Source: Acidimicrobiaceae bacterium
GTDB taxonomy: Bacteria; Actinomycetota; Acidimicrobiia; Acidimicrobiales; Aldehydirespiratoraceae
Reading direction: 5' to 3'
Assembly (NCBI GenBank): GCA_016845585.1
Contig: JAERSO010000149.1
Span: forward strand, 1 to 42,871
Length of the DNA stretch: 42,871 nucleotides
The notes under the pieces are model-generated. The model saw only the letters and a list, made by a program, of their open reading frames with translations. It was not told where the DNA came from and ran no database searches. A program made the position numbers and the translations under genes. Below are positions 8,002 to 16,223 of this stretch, in pieces (the first letter of the stretch is position 1; each line of letters opens with the position of its first letter).

Positions 8002-8835
8002 ATGGGCAGGATCAAGAACACGTTCGCACTCGCTCGCACGTCATGGCACGTGCTGCAAAAGGACCGGGAGTTGCTGGCGTTACCGGTGCTGTCGTTCCTC
8101 GGCTCACTCGCCGCGCTGCTGGTGTTCGCTCTGCCCGGCTTCTTCGCGCTCGACACCAACACGACGACGGGCGAGGAGTATGCGATGACTCCGTTGTCGA
8201 CGATCCTCTTCGTTCTCGGCGCAGTCAGCGTGGCCATCGTCTCGGTCTTCTTCACCGGCGCGCTCGTCGCCGGAGCCCACGAGCGGATGTCCGGCGGCGA
8301 CCCGACCGTGACCAGTGCCATTTCTCGTGCCTTCGCGCGAATCCCCGGCCTCGTGCCGTGGGCGATCATCAACTGGACCGTCGGCGCCGTGATCCGGGCG
8401 CTGCGTGAACGCGCCGGCTGGGTCGGCAACCTGCTGCTCGGTGGGTTGCAGATGGGTTGGGAGGTCGCCGCGTTCCTGACGATCCCCGCGATTGTCATCG
8501 ATGACAAGGGCGCCATCGAGGGGTTCAAGGAGTCGGCGGGACTACTCCGTCAGACCTGGGGTGAGAACCTGATCGCCCGAGTCGGCTTCGGTCTGGTCGG
8601 ATTCCTGCTCGTCATCCCGGCGCTGTTGATCGGCGGGGCGATGGTGGCCTCAGGTTCGACGGCACTCGCCATCGTCGGCATCGCCATCGCCGTCGTGTGG
8701 ATCGCACTGGCGCTCATCGTCATGAGTGCGCTCGGCGCCATCTTCCAGACGGCGCTCTACATGTACGCCACCACCGGCCAGTCACCCGAGGGATTCGAGA
8801 ACGCCGGACTCAGCCAGAGCTTCGGCCACAAGTAG
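8002..8835 (+). CDS. DUF6159-like multi-pass membrane protein
   Basis: This 277-aa protein begins MGRIKNTFALARTSWHVLQKDRELLALPVLS, the usual opening of DUF6159 membrane proteins, and has about six hydrophobic helices. One example is LLALPVLSFLGSLAALLVFALPGFF near the N-terminus, and there is a long hydrophobic stretch near residues 215-255. A GTG two codons upstream (7996) is an alternative start. The loop IPAIVIDDKGAIEGFKESAGLLRQTWGENL is a conserved feature of such proteins, which are sometimes annotated as glycerophosphoryl-diester-phosphodiesterase membrane-domain-like. No function is established. It is convergent with parE, with a palindromic repeat between them. Confidence 0.8.
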   Translation: MGRIKNTFALARTSWHVLQKDRELLALPVLSFLGSLAALLVFALPGFFALDTNTTTGEEYAMTPLSTILFVLGAVSVAIVSVFFTGALVAGAHERMSGGDPTVTSAISRAFARIPGLVPWAIINWTVGAVIRALRERAGWVGNLLLGGLQMGWEVAAFLTIPAIVIDDKGAIEGFKESAGLLRQTWGENLIARVGFGLVGFLLVIPALLIGGAMVASGSTALAIVGIAIAVVWIALALIVMSALGAIFQTALYMYATTGQSPEGFENAGLSQSFGHK

Positions 8836-8841
8836 ATGAAC

Positions 8842-8880
8842 GAGAACGCACGATGGGGTCTGTCCCCAGCGTGCTTTCTC
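8842..8880. repeat. Palindromic intergenic repeat, copy 2
   Basis: The arms GAGAACGCAC-ga-TGGGG and CCCCA-gc-GTGCTTTCTC flank TCTGT. It lies between the convergent DUF6159 and parE genes and runs into the parE stop codon (8879-8881). It is a probable bidirectional terminator and a member of the seven-copy family. Confidence 0.85.
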
Positions 8881-10930
8881 AGACGTCGAGGGTGGTCATG
8901 TCCACGAGAGCCGAGTTCTTGACGAGGAACTCGCGGCGAACGGCCACGTCGTTGCCCATCAACACGTCGAACATCTTGGCCGCGTCGTTGGCTTCCTTGG
9001 CGTCGTCCATCGTGATACGGCGCAGGGTGCGGGTCGACGGGTCGAGAGCACAGTGGCGGAGCTCGTCGACATTCATCTCGCCGAGACCCTTGAACCGTTG
9101 CCACTTGATGTTCTCGCGCTTGCGGTTGCCCTTGCACAGTTCGTCCATCACCGCCTCACGCTCCTCATCGCTGTAGACGCGGTAGATCTCGTCACCGATC
9201 TTCGTGGTGTAGAGCGGCGGCTGTGCCGAATAGACGTTGCCGGCCTCGAGCATCGGCTTCATGTACTGGTGGATCAGCGTGAGGAGCAGACAACGGATGT
9301 GGCTGCCGTCGACATCGGCGTCGCAGAGGATCACGATGCGGCCGTAGCGGGCATCCTCGATGTTGAAGTCGCGCCCGGCCCCGGCACCGACCGAGGTGAA
9401 GAGTGCCTTTGCCTCGGCGTTGTCGAGGACCTGCTTCTGGCTGGCCTTGGCCGCGTTCACGACCTTGCCCCGCAGTGGCAGGATCGCCATCGTCTCTGAG
9501 TCGCGGCCTCGTTTTGCGGGGCCGGCGGCAGAGTCGCCCTCCACCAGGATCAACTCGGCATCGGGCCCGTGGACGCGACAATCGGCGAGCTTCTCGGGCA
9601 TGCCGGTGGAGCCGAGGCTGGCCGCCTTCCGCTTGTTCTCGAGCACCTGCTTGGAGGCGACCCGGTTCTGGATCGCCATGGCGAGCTTGTCGGCGATCGC
9701 CTTGACGTGAGAGCGCGGCCCCCCACCGGGCTCGAACCACTCCTTCAGCTGCTCGTACACCACGCGGCTGACGATGCCCTCGATCGATGGCGTGCCGAGT
9801 TCCTGCTTGGTCTGCCCGCGGAACTGGGGCTCGGGAAAGGTGACCTTCACCGCCGCGACCAGCCCCTCCTGGACATCGTCCTTGGTCGCCTTGTGCTTGT
9901 TTTCCTTGGCGAGCTTGGCGAGCTTGCGGTTGTCCTTCAGAACAACATTGTTGATGACACGGGTGAGGGCCTTGTCGAAGCCGGCGAGGTGGGTGCCACC
10001 CTGGCTCGTCGGGATCGTGTTGACGAAGCTGACGACCTCGGTGTCGTACCCCTTCACCCATCGCAGCGCGACATCGACCGTGCACTCACGCTCGACATCG
10101 GCCATCTTCCCGTCGACCGGCACCTTCTCGGTGAAGTGATCGATCCCGGCACACGTGATCGTCTGGCTGACGCTCTCGCCGATGGCGAGATGCTCGACGA
10201 GGTCGGCGAGGCCGCCCCGGCTGACGAAGCTGAACGGCTCCTTCATCCCGCCGCTGCGCTTGTCGGTGACCGTGACCTTCATCCCCGGCACGAGGAAGCA
10301 CGCCTGCGTCAGCCTGCTGCAGATCTCCTCGACGTCGATCGTGGCCTCAGGGTCGAAGATGTCGAAGTCGGGCCAGAAGCGGACCCTCGTGGCGGTCTTG
10401 TTCTTCGAGATCTTCTTGATCTTGTCGAGCTTGTGCCCGGCCTTGAACGTCGAACCGCTGAACTGGCCGGCAACCCGCTCCTTGAACCCGAGCACGTGCG
10501 TGGCGCCGTCGCGGTCGACCTCGGCCACGAGCTTCGCAGCCAGCGCGTTGACGACGGAAGCACCGACGCCGTGGAGGCCGCCTGAGGACGAATAGGCACC
10601 GCCGCCGAATTTGCCTCCGGCGTGCAGTTCGGTGAACACGACCTCAAGCGCCGAGACCTTGCGTCGAGAATGGAGGTCGATCGGGATGCCGCGGCCGTTG
10701 TCGGCGACCTCGATCGACTTGTCGCGATGCAGGGTGAGATCGACCTTGTTGGCAAAGCCCGCGGAAGCCTCGTCGACGGCATTGTCGATGAGCTCCCACA
10801 CCAGATGCATCAACCCGTCAGAGCCGGTGCCTCCGATGTACATGCCCGGGCGTTTGCGGACGGCCTCCAGCCCCTCGAGGGTCTGGATGGCATCAGCGTC
10901 GTAGCTGGAACTGATCTTCTTCGTGGCCAC
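8879..10930 (-). CDS. parE: DNA topoisomerase IV subunit B (ParE/GyrB-type ATPase subunit)
   Basis: This 683-aa protein has a GHKL ATPase domain (Glu46 and Asn50 in ELIDNAVDEA, DNGRGIP at 77-83, GGLHGVG at 117-123). Next come the transducer domain and a TOPRIM domain with catalytic EGDSA (Glu464) and DADVDG (Asp537, 539 and 541). It closes with the GyrB/ParE tail KGLGEMNVDEL. The start is GTG. The partner parC lies 2.1 kb upstream on the same strand, separated by an acyl-CoA dehydrogenase and a thioredoxin-like gene. Pairing with a ParC that resembles the second topoisomerase of Streptomyces points to topoisomerase IV rather than the gyrase normally found by the origin. A sole gyrase is the alternative. 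Confidence 0.85.
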   Translation of the reverse strand: MATKKISSSYDADAIQTLEGLEAVRKRPGMYIGGTGSDGLMHLVWELIDNAVDEASAGFANKVDLTLHRDKSIEVADNGRGIPIDLHSRRKVSALEVVFTELHAGGKFGGGAYSSSGGLHGVGASVVNALAAKLVAEVDRDGATHVLGFKERVAGQFSGSTFKAGHKLDKIKKISKNKTATRVRFWPDFDIFDPEATIDVEEICSRLTQACFLVPGMKVTVTDKRSGGMKEPFSFVSRGGLADLVEHLAIGESVSQTITCAGIDHFTEKVPVDGKMADVERECTVDVALRWVKGYDTEVVSFVNTIPTSQGGTHLAGFDKALTRVINNVVLKDNRKLAKLAKENKHKATKDDVQEGLVAAVKVTFPEPQFRGQTKQELGTPSIEGIVSRVVYEQLKEWFEPGGGPRSHVKAIADKLAMAIQNRVASKQVLENKRKAASLGSTGMPEKLADCRVHGPDAELILVEGDSAAGPAKRGRDSETMAILPLRGKVVNAAKASQKQVLDNAEAKALFTSVGAGAGRDFNIEDARYGRIVILCDADVDGSHIRCLLLTLIHQYMKPMLEAGNVYSAQPPLYTTKIGDEIYRVYSDEEREAVMDELCKGNRKRENIKWQRFKGLGEMNVDELRHCALDPSTRTLRRITMDDAKEANDAAKMFDVLMGNDVAVRREFLVKNSALVDMTTLDV

Positions 10931-10976
10931 CGAGCGAACGTAGCGCCCCGGTGTGACACTGCGGTGGCACCCGACC

Positions 10977-11007
10977 TGTAACGCTGGGGTCAGACCCCAG
11001 CGTTACA
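10977..11007. repeat. Palindromic intergenic repeat, copy 3
   Basis: The perfect 13-bp arms TGTAACGCTGGGG and CCCCAGCGTTACA flank TCAGA. It lies immediately after the acyl-CoA dehydrogenase stop (11009) and 46 bases before the parE start, so it would insulate parE from upstream transcription. It has the same TGGGG-N5-CCCCA core as the other copies but different outer arms. Confidence 0.85.
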
Positions 11008-11008
11008 A

Positions 11009-12223
11009 CTACGGTCTCGGCTCCTTGGGGAGACCGAGGACCATTTCGCCGAGGATGTTTCGCTGCACCTGTGACGTGCCGGCGTAGATCGTGCCGGCGC
11101 GGGCGTTGTAGAACGCACCGAGCCACGAGCCGGGCTCGTTCGGCGCTCCGGCCAGGTCACTGCCGAAGGACGACTTGGCGTTCGACGCGGAGGTCATCGC
11201 GTCGGCCCCGAGCACATCGACGGCCAACTCCGTCACCCGCTTGTGGTATTCGCTCCAGTAGAGCTTGAACATCGATTCGGCCGGGCCGGGCTGAGCACCC
11301 TGCAGGAACCTGGTGAGCGTGCCCATCCCGAGGTAGCGCATGATCTCGACCTCGATGTAGGTCGACGCGAGTCGGTCACGGACCACCGGATCGTCGGTGG
11401 CGCCGCGCTCCTTGGCCAGTGCGGCCAGCTTGTCCCACTCGGCACGGAACTCGATGGGCTGGGTGGCGGCCGCCTCGCCGCGCTCGTAGCCGAGAAGGGT
11501 CATGGCCACAGCCCAACCACCATTCACCTCACCCACGACATTGTCCTTGTGGGTGCGGGCATCGGTGAAGAAGGTCTCGTTGAAGTCCGCGTCGCCGGAC
11601 AGCATTTCGATGGGGCGGACGTCGACACCGTTGTCCGGAATGGGGCACAGGATGAAGCTGATGCCGCGGTGCTTGGGGGCGTCGGGGTCGGTGCGACACA
11701 GCGCAAAGATCCAATTTGCGTACTGGCCAGCCGAGGTCCAGATCTTCTGACCATTCAGAACCCACTCGTCGCCATCGAGCACGGCCTTGAGACCGAGGTT
11801 GGCAAGATCCGAGCCGGCGTCGGGCTCGGAGTATCCCTGGCACCAGATGTCCTCGCCGCTGATGATGCGGGGGAGGAAATGGGCGCGCTGCTCGTCGGTG
11901 CCCCAGTGCAGGATCGTGTTGCCGACCATCTGAATGCTGAAGGCATCATTTGCCCCGCCGGTGGGCGCACCGGCCTTCTGGAACTCCTCGGCGAGGATCA
12001 CCTGCTCGAGCTCGGACAACCCACCACCGCCGTACTCCTTGGGCCACGAAGGTGCGAGCAACGAGTTGGCGGCGAGCTTCTGTCGCCACCCGTCGGTGAA
12101 CGGCTTCACCTCATCGTGCGGAAGTGCGCCGATGCCCGTCCAGCCCTGGGGGAGGTTCTCGTCGAGGAAGGTACGAATGCGGGCGCGAAACTCGTCGGCC
12201 TCAGCGGAATACGTCGGATCCAT
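11009..12223 (-). CDS. Acyl-CoA dehydrogenase (FadE-type)
   Basis: This 404-aa flavoenzyme catalyses alpha,beta-dehydrogenation of an acyl-CoA. Visible features are the N-terminal helical domain (PSWPKEYGGGGLSELEQVILAEEF), the FAD/substrate loop WCQGYSEPDAGSDLANL, LNGQKIWTSAGQYANW, and the C-terminal IYAGTSQVQRNILGEMVLGLPKEPRP. The position of the usual catalytic glutamate (YEGT) is alanine (YAGT). The likely base is the glutamate in LLGYERGEAA, as in isovaleryl- and long-chain-type enzymes. The tail is typical of mycobacterial FadE proteins acting on branched or sterol-derived acyl chains. A perfect 13-bp inverted repeat just upstream is a candidate operator. Confidence 0.92.
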   Translation of the reverse strand: MDPTYSAEADEFRARIRTFLDENLPQGWTGIGALPHDEVKPFTDGWRQKLAANSLLAPSWPKEYGGGGLSELEQVILAEEFQKAGAPTGGANDAFSIQMVGNTILHWGTDEQRAHFLPRIISGEDIWCQGYSEPDAGSDLANLGLKAVLDGDEWVLNGQKIWTSAGQYANWIFALCRTDPDAPKHRGISFILCPIPDNGVDVRPIEMLSGDADFNETFFTDARTHKDNVVGEVNGGWAVAMTLLGYERGEAAATQPIEFRAEWDKLAALAKERGATDDPVVRDRLASTYIEVEIMRYLGMGTLTRFLQGAQPGPAESMFKLYWSEYHKRVTELAVDVLGADAMTSASNAKSSFGSDLAGAPNEPGSWLGAFYNARAGTIYAGTSQVQRNILGEMVLGLPKEPRP

Positions 12224-12245
12224 GCCACGAATCTAGGCGCGGGTC

Positions 12246-12274
12246 GACGTGAACTCACATCGTGAGTTCACGTC
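12246..12274. promoter_or_regulatory. Perfect 13-bp inverted repeat, candidate operator
   Basis: GACGTGAACTCAC-ATC-GTGAGTTCACGTC is a perfect inverted repeat centred at 12260. It lies 22 bases upstream of the acyl-CoA dehydrogenase start and about 70 bases before the divergent thioredoxin-like gene. The size and symmetry suit a TetR-type repressor, a family that often controls fatty-acid genes. It could also fold into a hairpin in RNA. No regulator is encoded next to it. Confidence 0.6.
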
Positions 12275-12341
12275 ATCGGGCCCGCGGGCTGATCCAACCA
12301 TTCGAGATTCGGGGAACAATCCGCGGGGCCACGTCGTTTCC

Positions 12342-12965
12342 ATGCCGATGCTCTCCTCCCGTTTGACGCACCCCCGTGTCCTGGCTCTCATCGCCGGACT
12401 CGGCCTTCTCGCCTCCGCTTGTGGTGGCGACACCACCGCCGATTCCGGCGCCGCAGCACCCGATTCACCCGCGACCGGGCCCGAAACGGCATCGATCGCC
12501 GATCGCGCCGCCGCCAACCAGAAGAACCTGACCTCCTCGGACGATGTGCGCGACATCCAGGTGCTCGCCGTCGACGATGGAGCGATTTCATCACTGCGCA
12601 AGGCCGTTGCCGGCGATCGGCCGGTGCTCCTCTGGTTCTGGGCACCACATTGACCGACGTGTCGCGGAGAACGCTCCGCGATCGGGCAGTTCGCCCAAGA
12701 CCACGCCGACGACGTTCAGGTCGTCGCCCTCGGTTCCCAAGACGACTTCGGCTACGCCCGGGAGTTCGTCGAGCACGACGGCCTCGGCGACGAGATCACC
12801 TTCCTGTGGGATCCGAGCTTCGAGACCTGGCGGCACTTCGGCGTCAAAGCGAACTCATCGATGGCAATCCTCGCCCCCGACCTGAGCGCCGGCAGCAATG
12901 TCTTCTTCGGCTTCGGCGAGAGCGAGCAGGAGCAGATCCTGGCCGCCCTCCCCGACTTCAGCTGA
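12342..12965 (+). CDS. Thioredoxin-like lipoprotein with in-frame TGA at the CxxC motif: probable selenoprotein
   Basis: Read through one TGA (12651-12653), the frame encodes 207 residues. It begins with a lipoprotein signal (MPMLSSRLTHPRVLALIAGLGLLASAC, lipid-attachment Cys27) and a short disordered linker, then has a thioredoxin fold. The strand VLLWFWAPH is followed by U104-PTC and then by GQFAQDHADDVQVVALGSQDD, ITFLWDPSFETWRHFGV and a final helix ending QEQILAALPDFS. The TGA replaces exactly the first (nucleophilic) cysteine of WAPHCPTC. The downstream half stays in frame and family-like up to its own TGA. A hairpin follows the codon. The usual cis-proline before the last strand is absent (KANSSMAIL). 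If TGA is read as stop, an inactive 103-aa fragment results. A nonsense mutation or sequence error is the alternative. Confidence 0.78.
12661..12682 (+). promoter_or_regulatory. Candidate bacterial SECIS hairpin (thioredoxin-like gene)
   Basis: GTCGCGGAG-AACG-CTCCGCGAT forms a 9-bp stem, with one G-U pair at its base and a 4-nt loop. It starts seven bases after the in-frame TGA, and the loop lies 16 bases after that codon, inside the range known for bacterial SECIS elements. The loop has a G only at its fourth position unless the closing G-C pair opens, so the fit to the published consensus (a G among the first two loop bases) is imperfect. Confidence 0.5.
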
Positions 12966-12998
12966 AAGCAACACTGGGGTCTGTCCCCAGTGTTACTT
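12966..12998. repeat. Palindromic intergenic repeat, copy 4
   Basis: The arms AAGCAACACTGGGG and CCCCAGTGTTACTT (one mismatch) flank TCTGT. It fills the gap between the convergent thioredoxin-like gene (stop at 12963-12965) and parC (stop at 13004-13006), so it probably terminates both transcripts. Confidence 0.85.
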
Positions 12999-13003
12999 GC
13001 GGG

Positions 13004-15427
13004 TCACCAGCGGCTGGGGGCGAGCACCATCACCTGACGTTCGGTTCGGGTGGGGACGAGATCACGTTTGGTGATCTCGACGTCGAACGGGACCGGGTTG
13101 GGGTCGAGCTTCTTGGGATCCTCGTCATCCGCCATCTGGGCGAGCAGACCGGCCGCCGCTGCGTCACCGACCCACATCGCAACGATCGACTCACCGGCGC
13201 CGAGACGGGCGACGCGCACGCCCTGCCCACCACGGCCCTTCGTCTCGAACTCGTCGAACGGTGTGCCTTTGGCCCCGCACTCGGAACTGATCGTGATGAC
13301 GGCACCGTCACCGAGGAGGGCAGCCGCGCCGACGATCGTGGCGCCGTCCTTCAGCTTCATGCCGGCGACGCCACCCGCGCCGCGGCCCTGGGCCGAGACC
13401 GAGTCGCCGGCGATCCGGAGTGTCTGACCGTCGGATGCCACCATGACAACATCGACACCGGCGGGTAGGCGGAAGGCCGACACCACACGGTCGGTGCCCT
13501 TGAGCCCGATGACCGGCTTGCCCGGCTTCGTGCCCAGCACCTCGTCAGCAGTGAGCTGCTTGGCCACACCATTGGCCGTGACCAGCATCAGGTTCTCCTC
13601 CCCGGCGGTCACGAGCGTGAGCACCTCCTCACCCTTGTTGAGACCCAGCAGTTGAGCCGCGAGCCCGCCGCGAGTGCGGCTCCCACCGTCCGCCACTTCA
13701 CCGCCGCGTACGACGAACGCCCTGCCCTCGGAGGTCACGGCGGCGATCGGTGAGCCGGTGGAGGTCACCACCCTCGATCCGATCAGGTCATGGCGTCCGA
13801 CGACGCCGCGCTTCGCTCCCTCGGTCGAAACCCGACCGAGGTTGCCCGAGGTCGACAGTGTGATCACGCAGGGCTCGTCGGAGTCGGGGTCGAACGTGGC
13901 GTCGCTCTCCTTCGGGATCTCGAAGACCGGAATGTCGTCGGCGGCAATCATCTCGGTACGCCGCTCGACCCCGTGCGCCTGGACCACACCGTCGAGCTCC
14001 TTCAGCACGAGCGTGCGCCGACGATCCTCGCTGCTGAGCAGACGCTCGTACTCGGCGATGTGGGTGCGCAGACCCGCCGCTTCCTCCTCGAGATCGATCT
14101 TCGCCAGAGCGGTGAGTCGACGGAGCTGCATGTCGAGGATGTGGACGGCCTGCACCTCACTGAGATCGAAACGTTCGATCAGTCGTTCGCGCGCTTCGGG
14201 TGCGTCCTGCGACGACCGGATGATCGCCACGACCTCGTCGATCGCGTCGAGCGCGATCAACAGGCCCTCGAGGATGTGGAGCCGGGCCTGCGCCTTGGCG
14301 AGGCGGAACTCCGTGCGACGAACGATGACCTCGAGCCGATGCTCGATGTAGTGACGGCAGAGGTCGTAGACGCCGAGCGTGGTCGGCACACCGTCGACCA
14401 GCACGACATTGTTGATGCCGAACGTCTCCTCGAGCGGTGTGAGCCGGTAGAGCTCCTGCAACACGGCCTGCGGGTTGACGGCCGGCTTCACATCGATCTG
14501 GATCCTGAGGCCATTCATGTCGCTCAGGTCGGCGATGCCGGCGATGCCGACCAGCTTGCCGTTGTTGGCGAGCTCCTGGACCTTGGCGATGACCCGCTCC
14601 GCGCCGACCTGGTACGGCAGTTCGGTGACGATGATCGCCTGCCGGTTGCGGGTGATCTGCTCGACATGGGCCCGCGAGCGGATACGGAAGCTGCCACGGC
14701 CGGTCTCGTAGGCATCGGCAAGGCCGTCGTCGACCACGATGCCACCCGACGGAAAGTCCGGGCCGGGGAGCACCGCCATCAGCTCCTCGGTGGTCGGCTT
14801 CGGGCGCCGCTTCGTCATCACCAACTCGATGGCCTTCGCGACCTCTCGGAGGTTGTGCGGCGCCATGTTGGTGGCCATCCCGACCGCGATGCCGGTCGTG
14901 CCGTTGACCAGGATGTTCGGCAGTAGCGCCGGGAGCACGACCGGCTGATCACCCTCGCCGTCATAGGTCGGCATGAAGTCGACCGTGTCCTCGTCGAGCT
15001 CACGCACCATGTCCATCGCCGCGTCGGACAACCGGCACTCGGTGTAGCGGGCGGCGGCGGGCGGGTCGTCGAGGCTGCCGAAGTTGCCCTGCGGGTCGAT
15101 GAACGGGACCATTCGCGAGAAGTCCTGCCCCATGCGGGTGAGGGTGTCGTAGATGGCACCGTCGCCATGCGGGTGGTAGCGGCCCATCGTGTCGCCGACG
15201 ATGCGGGCCGACTTGCGATACGGCGTGCCCGGCCGCACACCCATCTGCAGCATCGACCACAGGATGCGGCGTTGTACCGGCTTGAGACCGTCGCGGACAT
15301 CGGGGATGGCACGGGAGGTGATGACCGAGAGTGAGTAGGCGAGGAAGCTCTCACTCATCTCATCGGCGACGGCGACGTCGACGACTTCACGGGCGAAATT
15401 GGGCTCGAATTCGAGCTGTCGAGACAC
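13004..15427 (-). CDS. parC: DNA topoisomerase IV subunit A (ParC/GyrA-type)
   Basis: This 807-aa protein starts at GTG. It has the DNA-breakage domain with catalytic Arg127-Tyr128 (AARYTE) and the quinolone region GDTMGRYHPHGDGAIYD, where Gly90 occupies the place of E. coli GyrA Ser83. LTPLEETFGINNVVLVDG, the coiled-coil gate and a six-bladed beta-pinwheel follow. The pinwheel lacks a proper GyrA box; the nearest segments are KRGVVGR and QGRGAGGVAG. The core matches the second, ParC-like enzyme of Streptomyces more than GyrA. With ParE it would decatenate daughter chromosomes. It is unusual that parC and parE are separated by two unrelated genes. A sole divergent gyrase is a weaker alternative. 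Confidence 0.85.
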   Translation of the reverse strand: MSRQLEFEPNFAREVVDVAVADEMSESFLAYSLSVITSRAIPDVRDGLKPVQRRILWSMLQMGVRPGTPYRKSARIVGDTMGRYHPHGDGAIYDTLTRMGQDFSRMVPFIDPQGNFGSLDDPPAAARYTECRLSDAAMDMVRELDEDTVDFMPTYDGEGDQPVVLPALLPNILVNGTTGIAVGMATNMAPHNLREVAKAIELVMTKRRPKPTTEELMAVLPGPDFPSGGIVVDDGLADAYETGRGSFRIRSRAHVEQITRNRQAIIVTELPYQVGAERVIAKVQELANNGKLVGIAGIADLSDMNGLRIQIDVKPAVNPQAVLQELYRLTPLEETFGINNVVLVDGVPTTLGVYDLCRHYIEHRLEVIVRRTEFRLAKAQARLHILEGLLIALDAIDEVVAIIRSSQDAPEARERLIERFDLSEVQAVHILDMQLRRLTALAKIDLEEEAAGLRTHIAEYERLLSSEDRRRTLVLKELDGVVQAHGVERRTEMIAADDIPVFEIPKESDATFDPDSDEPCVITLSTSGNLGRVSTEGAKRGVVGRHDLIGSRVVTSTGSPIAAVTSEGRAFVVRGGEVADGGSRTRGGLAAQLLGLNKGEEVLTLVTAGEENLMLVTANGVAKQLTADEVLGTKPGKPVIGLKGTDRVVSAFRLPAGVDVVMVASDGQTLRIAGDSVSAQGRGAGGVAGMKLKDGATIVGAAALLGDGAVITISSECGAKGTPFDEFETKGRGGQGVRVARLGAGESIVAMWVGDAAAAGLLAQMADDEDPKKLDPNPVPFDVEITKRDLVPTRTERQVMVLAPSRW

Positions 15428-15543
15428 GGGAAACTCCGGCTGTGTCGAAGGGATTCTCAGGGTTCCTGGACCTTACGCAACCCGAGTGACAACCAGAGGG
15501 AGGGCTCGAACGACGCGAGCAGCCTCGTGTGGCAGGCTGGAGC

Positions 15544-16023
15544 ATGCCCATGCGAGCGATGGCGGTGTCGATGATGCTCGCCGCGGCCCTGACGGGATGC
15601 GGCGGCGACGGAACCTTCGGCCCTCGGGCCGACACGGCGGCGACAGGCGGCGGAGGACGCACCGGCGATGTGGACGTCTGCACGCTGGTCCCCGAGGCCG
15701 ACCTCCTCGAGGCGATGGGTTCGACACTGACGTCGCTCCCACCCGGTGAACGAACCGGACCCTCTGGCCCGTTCACCGGATGCAGCTGGGACACCGGTTG
15801 ACTGCTCGTCCAGATCGCCGAGTCGAGTGAGCTCATCGTCCCCCCGTTCGAGGTCGAGGGTTGTGAGGCGATCGAACTCGGGGAGGAGGCCGAGTCGTGC
15901 CCGGGCAAGGTGGCGTTCTTCGTCAACGGTGTCCACACGTCGGTCACAACGCTCGACCCGATTTCAGACGACCTCCTCGTCGCCGTTGCCGAGGTGCTCC
16001 TCCCGTACATCCAAGCTCTGTAG
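15544..16023 (+). pseudogene. DUF3558-like lipoprotein interrupted by an in-frame TGA
   Basis: The start ATG at 15544 gives a lipoprotein signal (VSMMLAAALTGCGGDG), then DVCTLVPEADLLEAMG and FTGCSWDTG, which resemble small DUF3558-type lipoproteins. A TGA at 15799-15801 interrupts the frame. After it, LLVQIAESSELIVPPFEVEG, GEEAESCPGKVAFFVNG and a final helix run on in the same frame to TAG at 16021-16023. Expected cysteines are present on both sides. The TGA does not fall at a conserved cysteine or redox motif, and no good hairpin follows it, so a recent nonsense mutation or a base error (for example TCA to TGA) is more likely than selenocysteine. A GTG at 15529 is an alternative start. Confidence 0.6.
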
Positions 16024-16223
16024 ACCGCGCTCCTCACCGGTGAGCCGATCGCTCACGATCTCGCCGACGAGGTCGCAGCGCTCGTAACATCCGGCGCCGT
16101 CGGAGGCTCGTGTCGCCCGGTTGTCGGCGATGGCCTCTGTGTCCCTGCTTTCCGCCGAAGTGCCCTCGTCGGGTGTGGTAATCACTGGGCTGCAGTCGCG
16201 ACGACCGAAGGAATTAGCCAACC

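Noticed and set aside
8842..8880. Palindromic repeats as CRISPR repeats or mobile-element ends
   Set aside because: Copies are kilobases apart with no spacers between them, no target-site duplications were seen, and no transposase gene lies nearby.
15802..15845. Possible SECIS hairpin after the TGA in the lipoprotein gene
   Set aside because: Only three- or four-base stems can be drawn (GAG-TGAG-CTC), and the TGA is not at a conserved cysteine.
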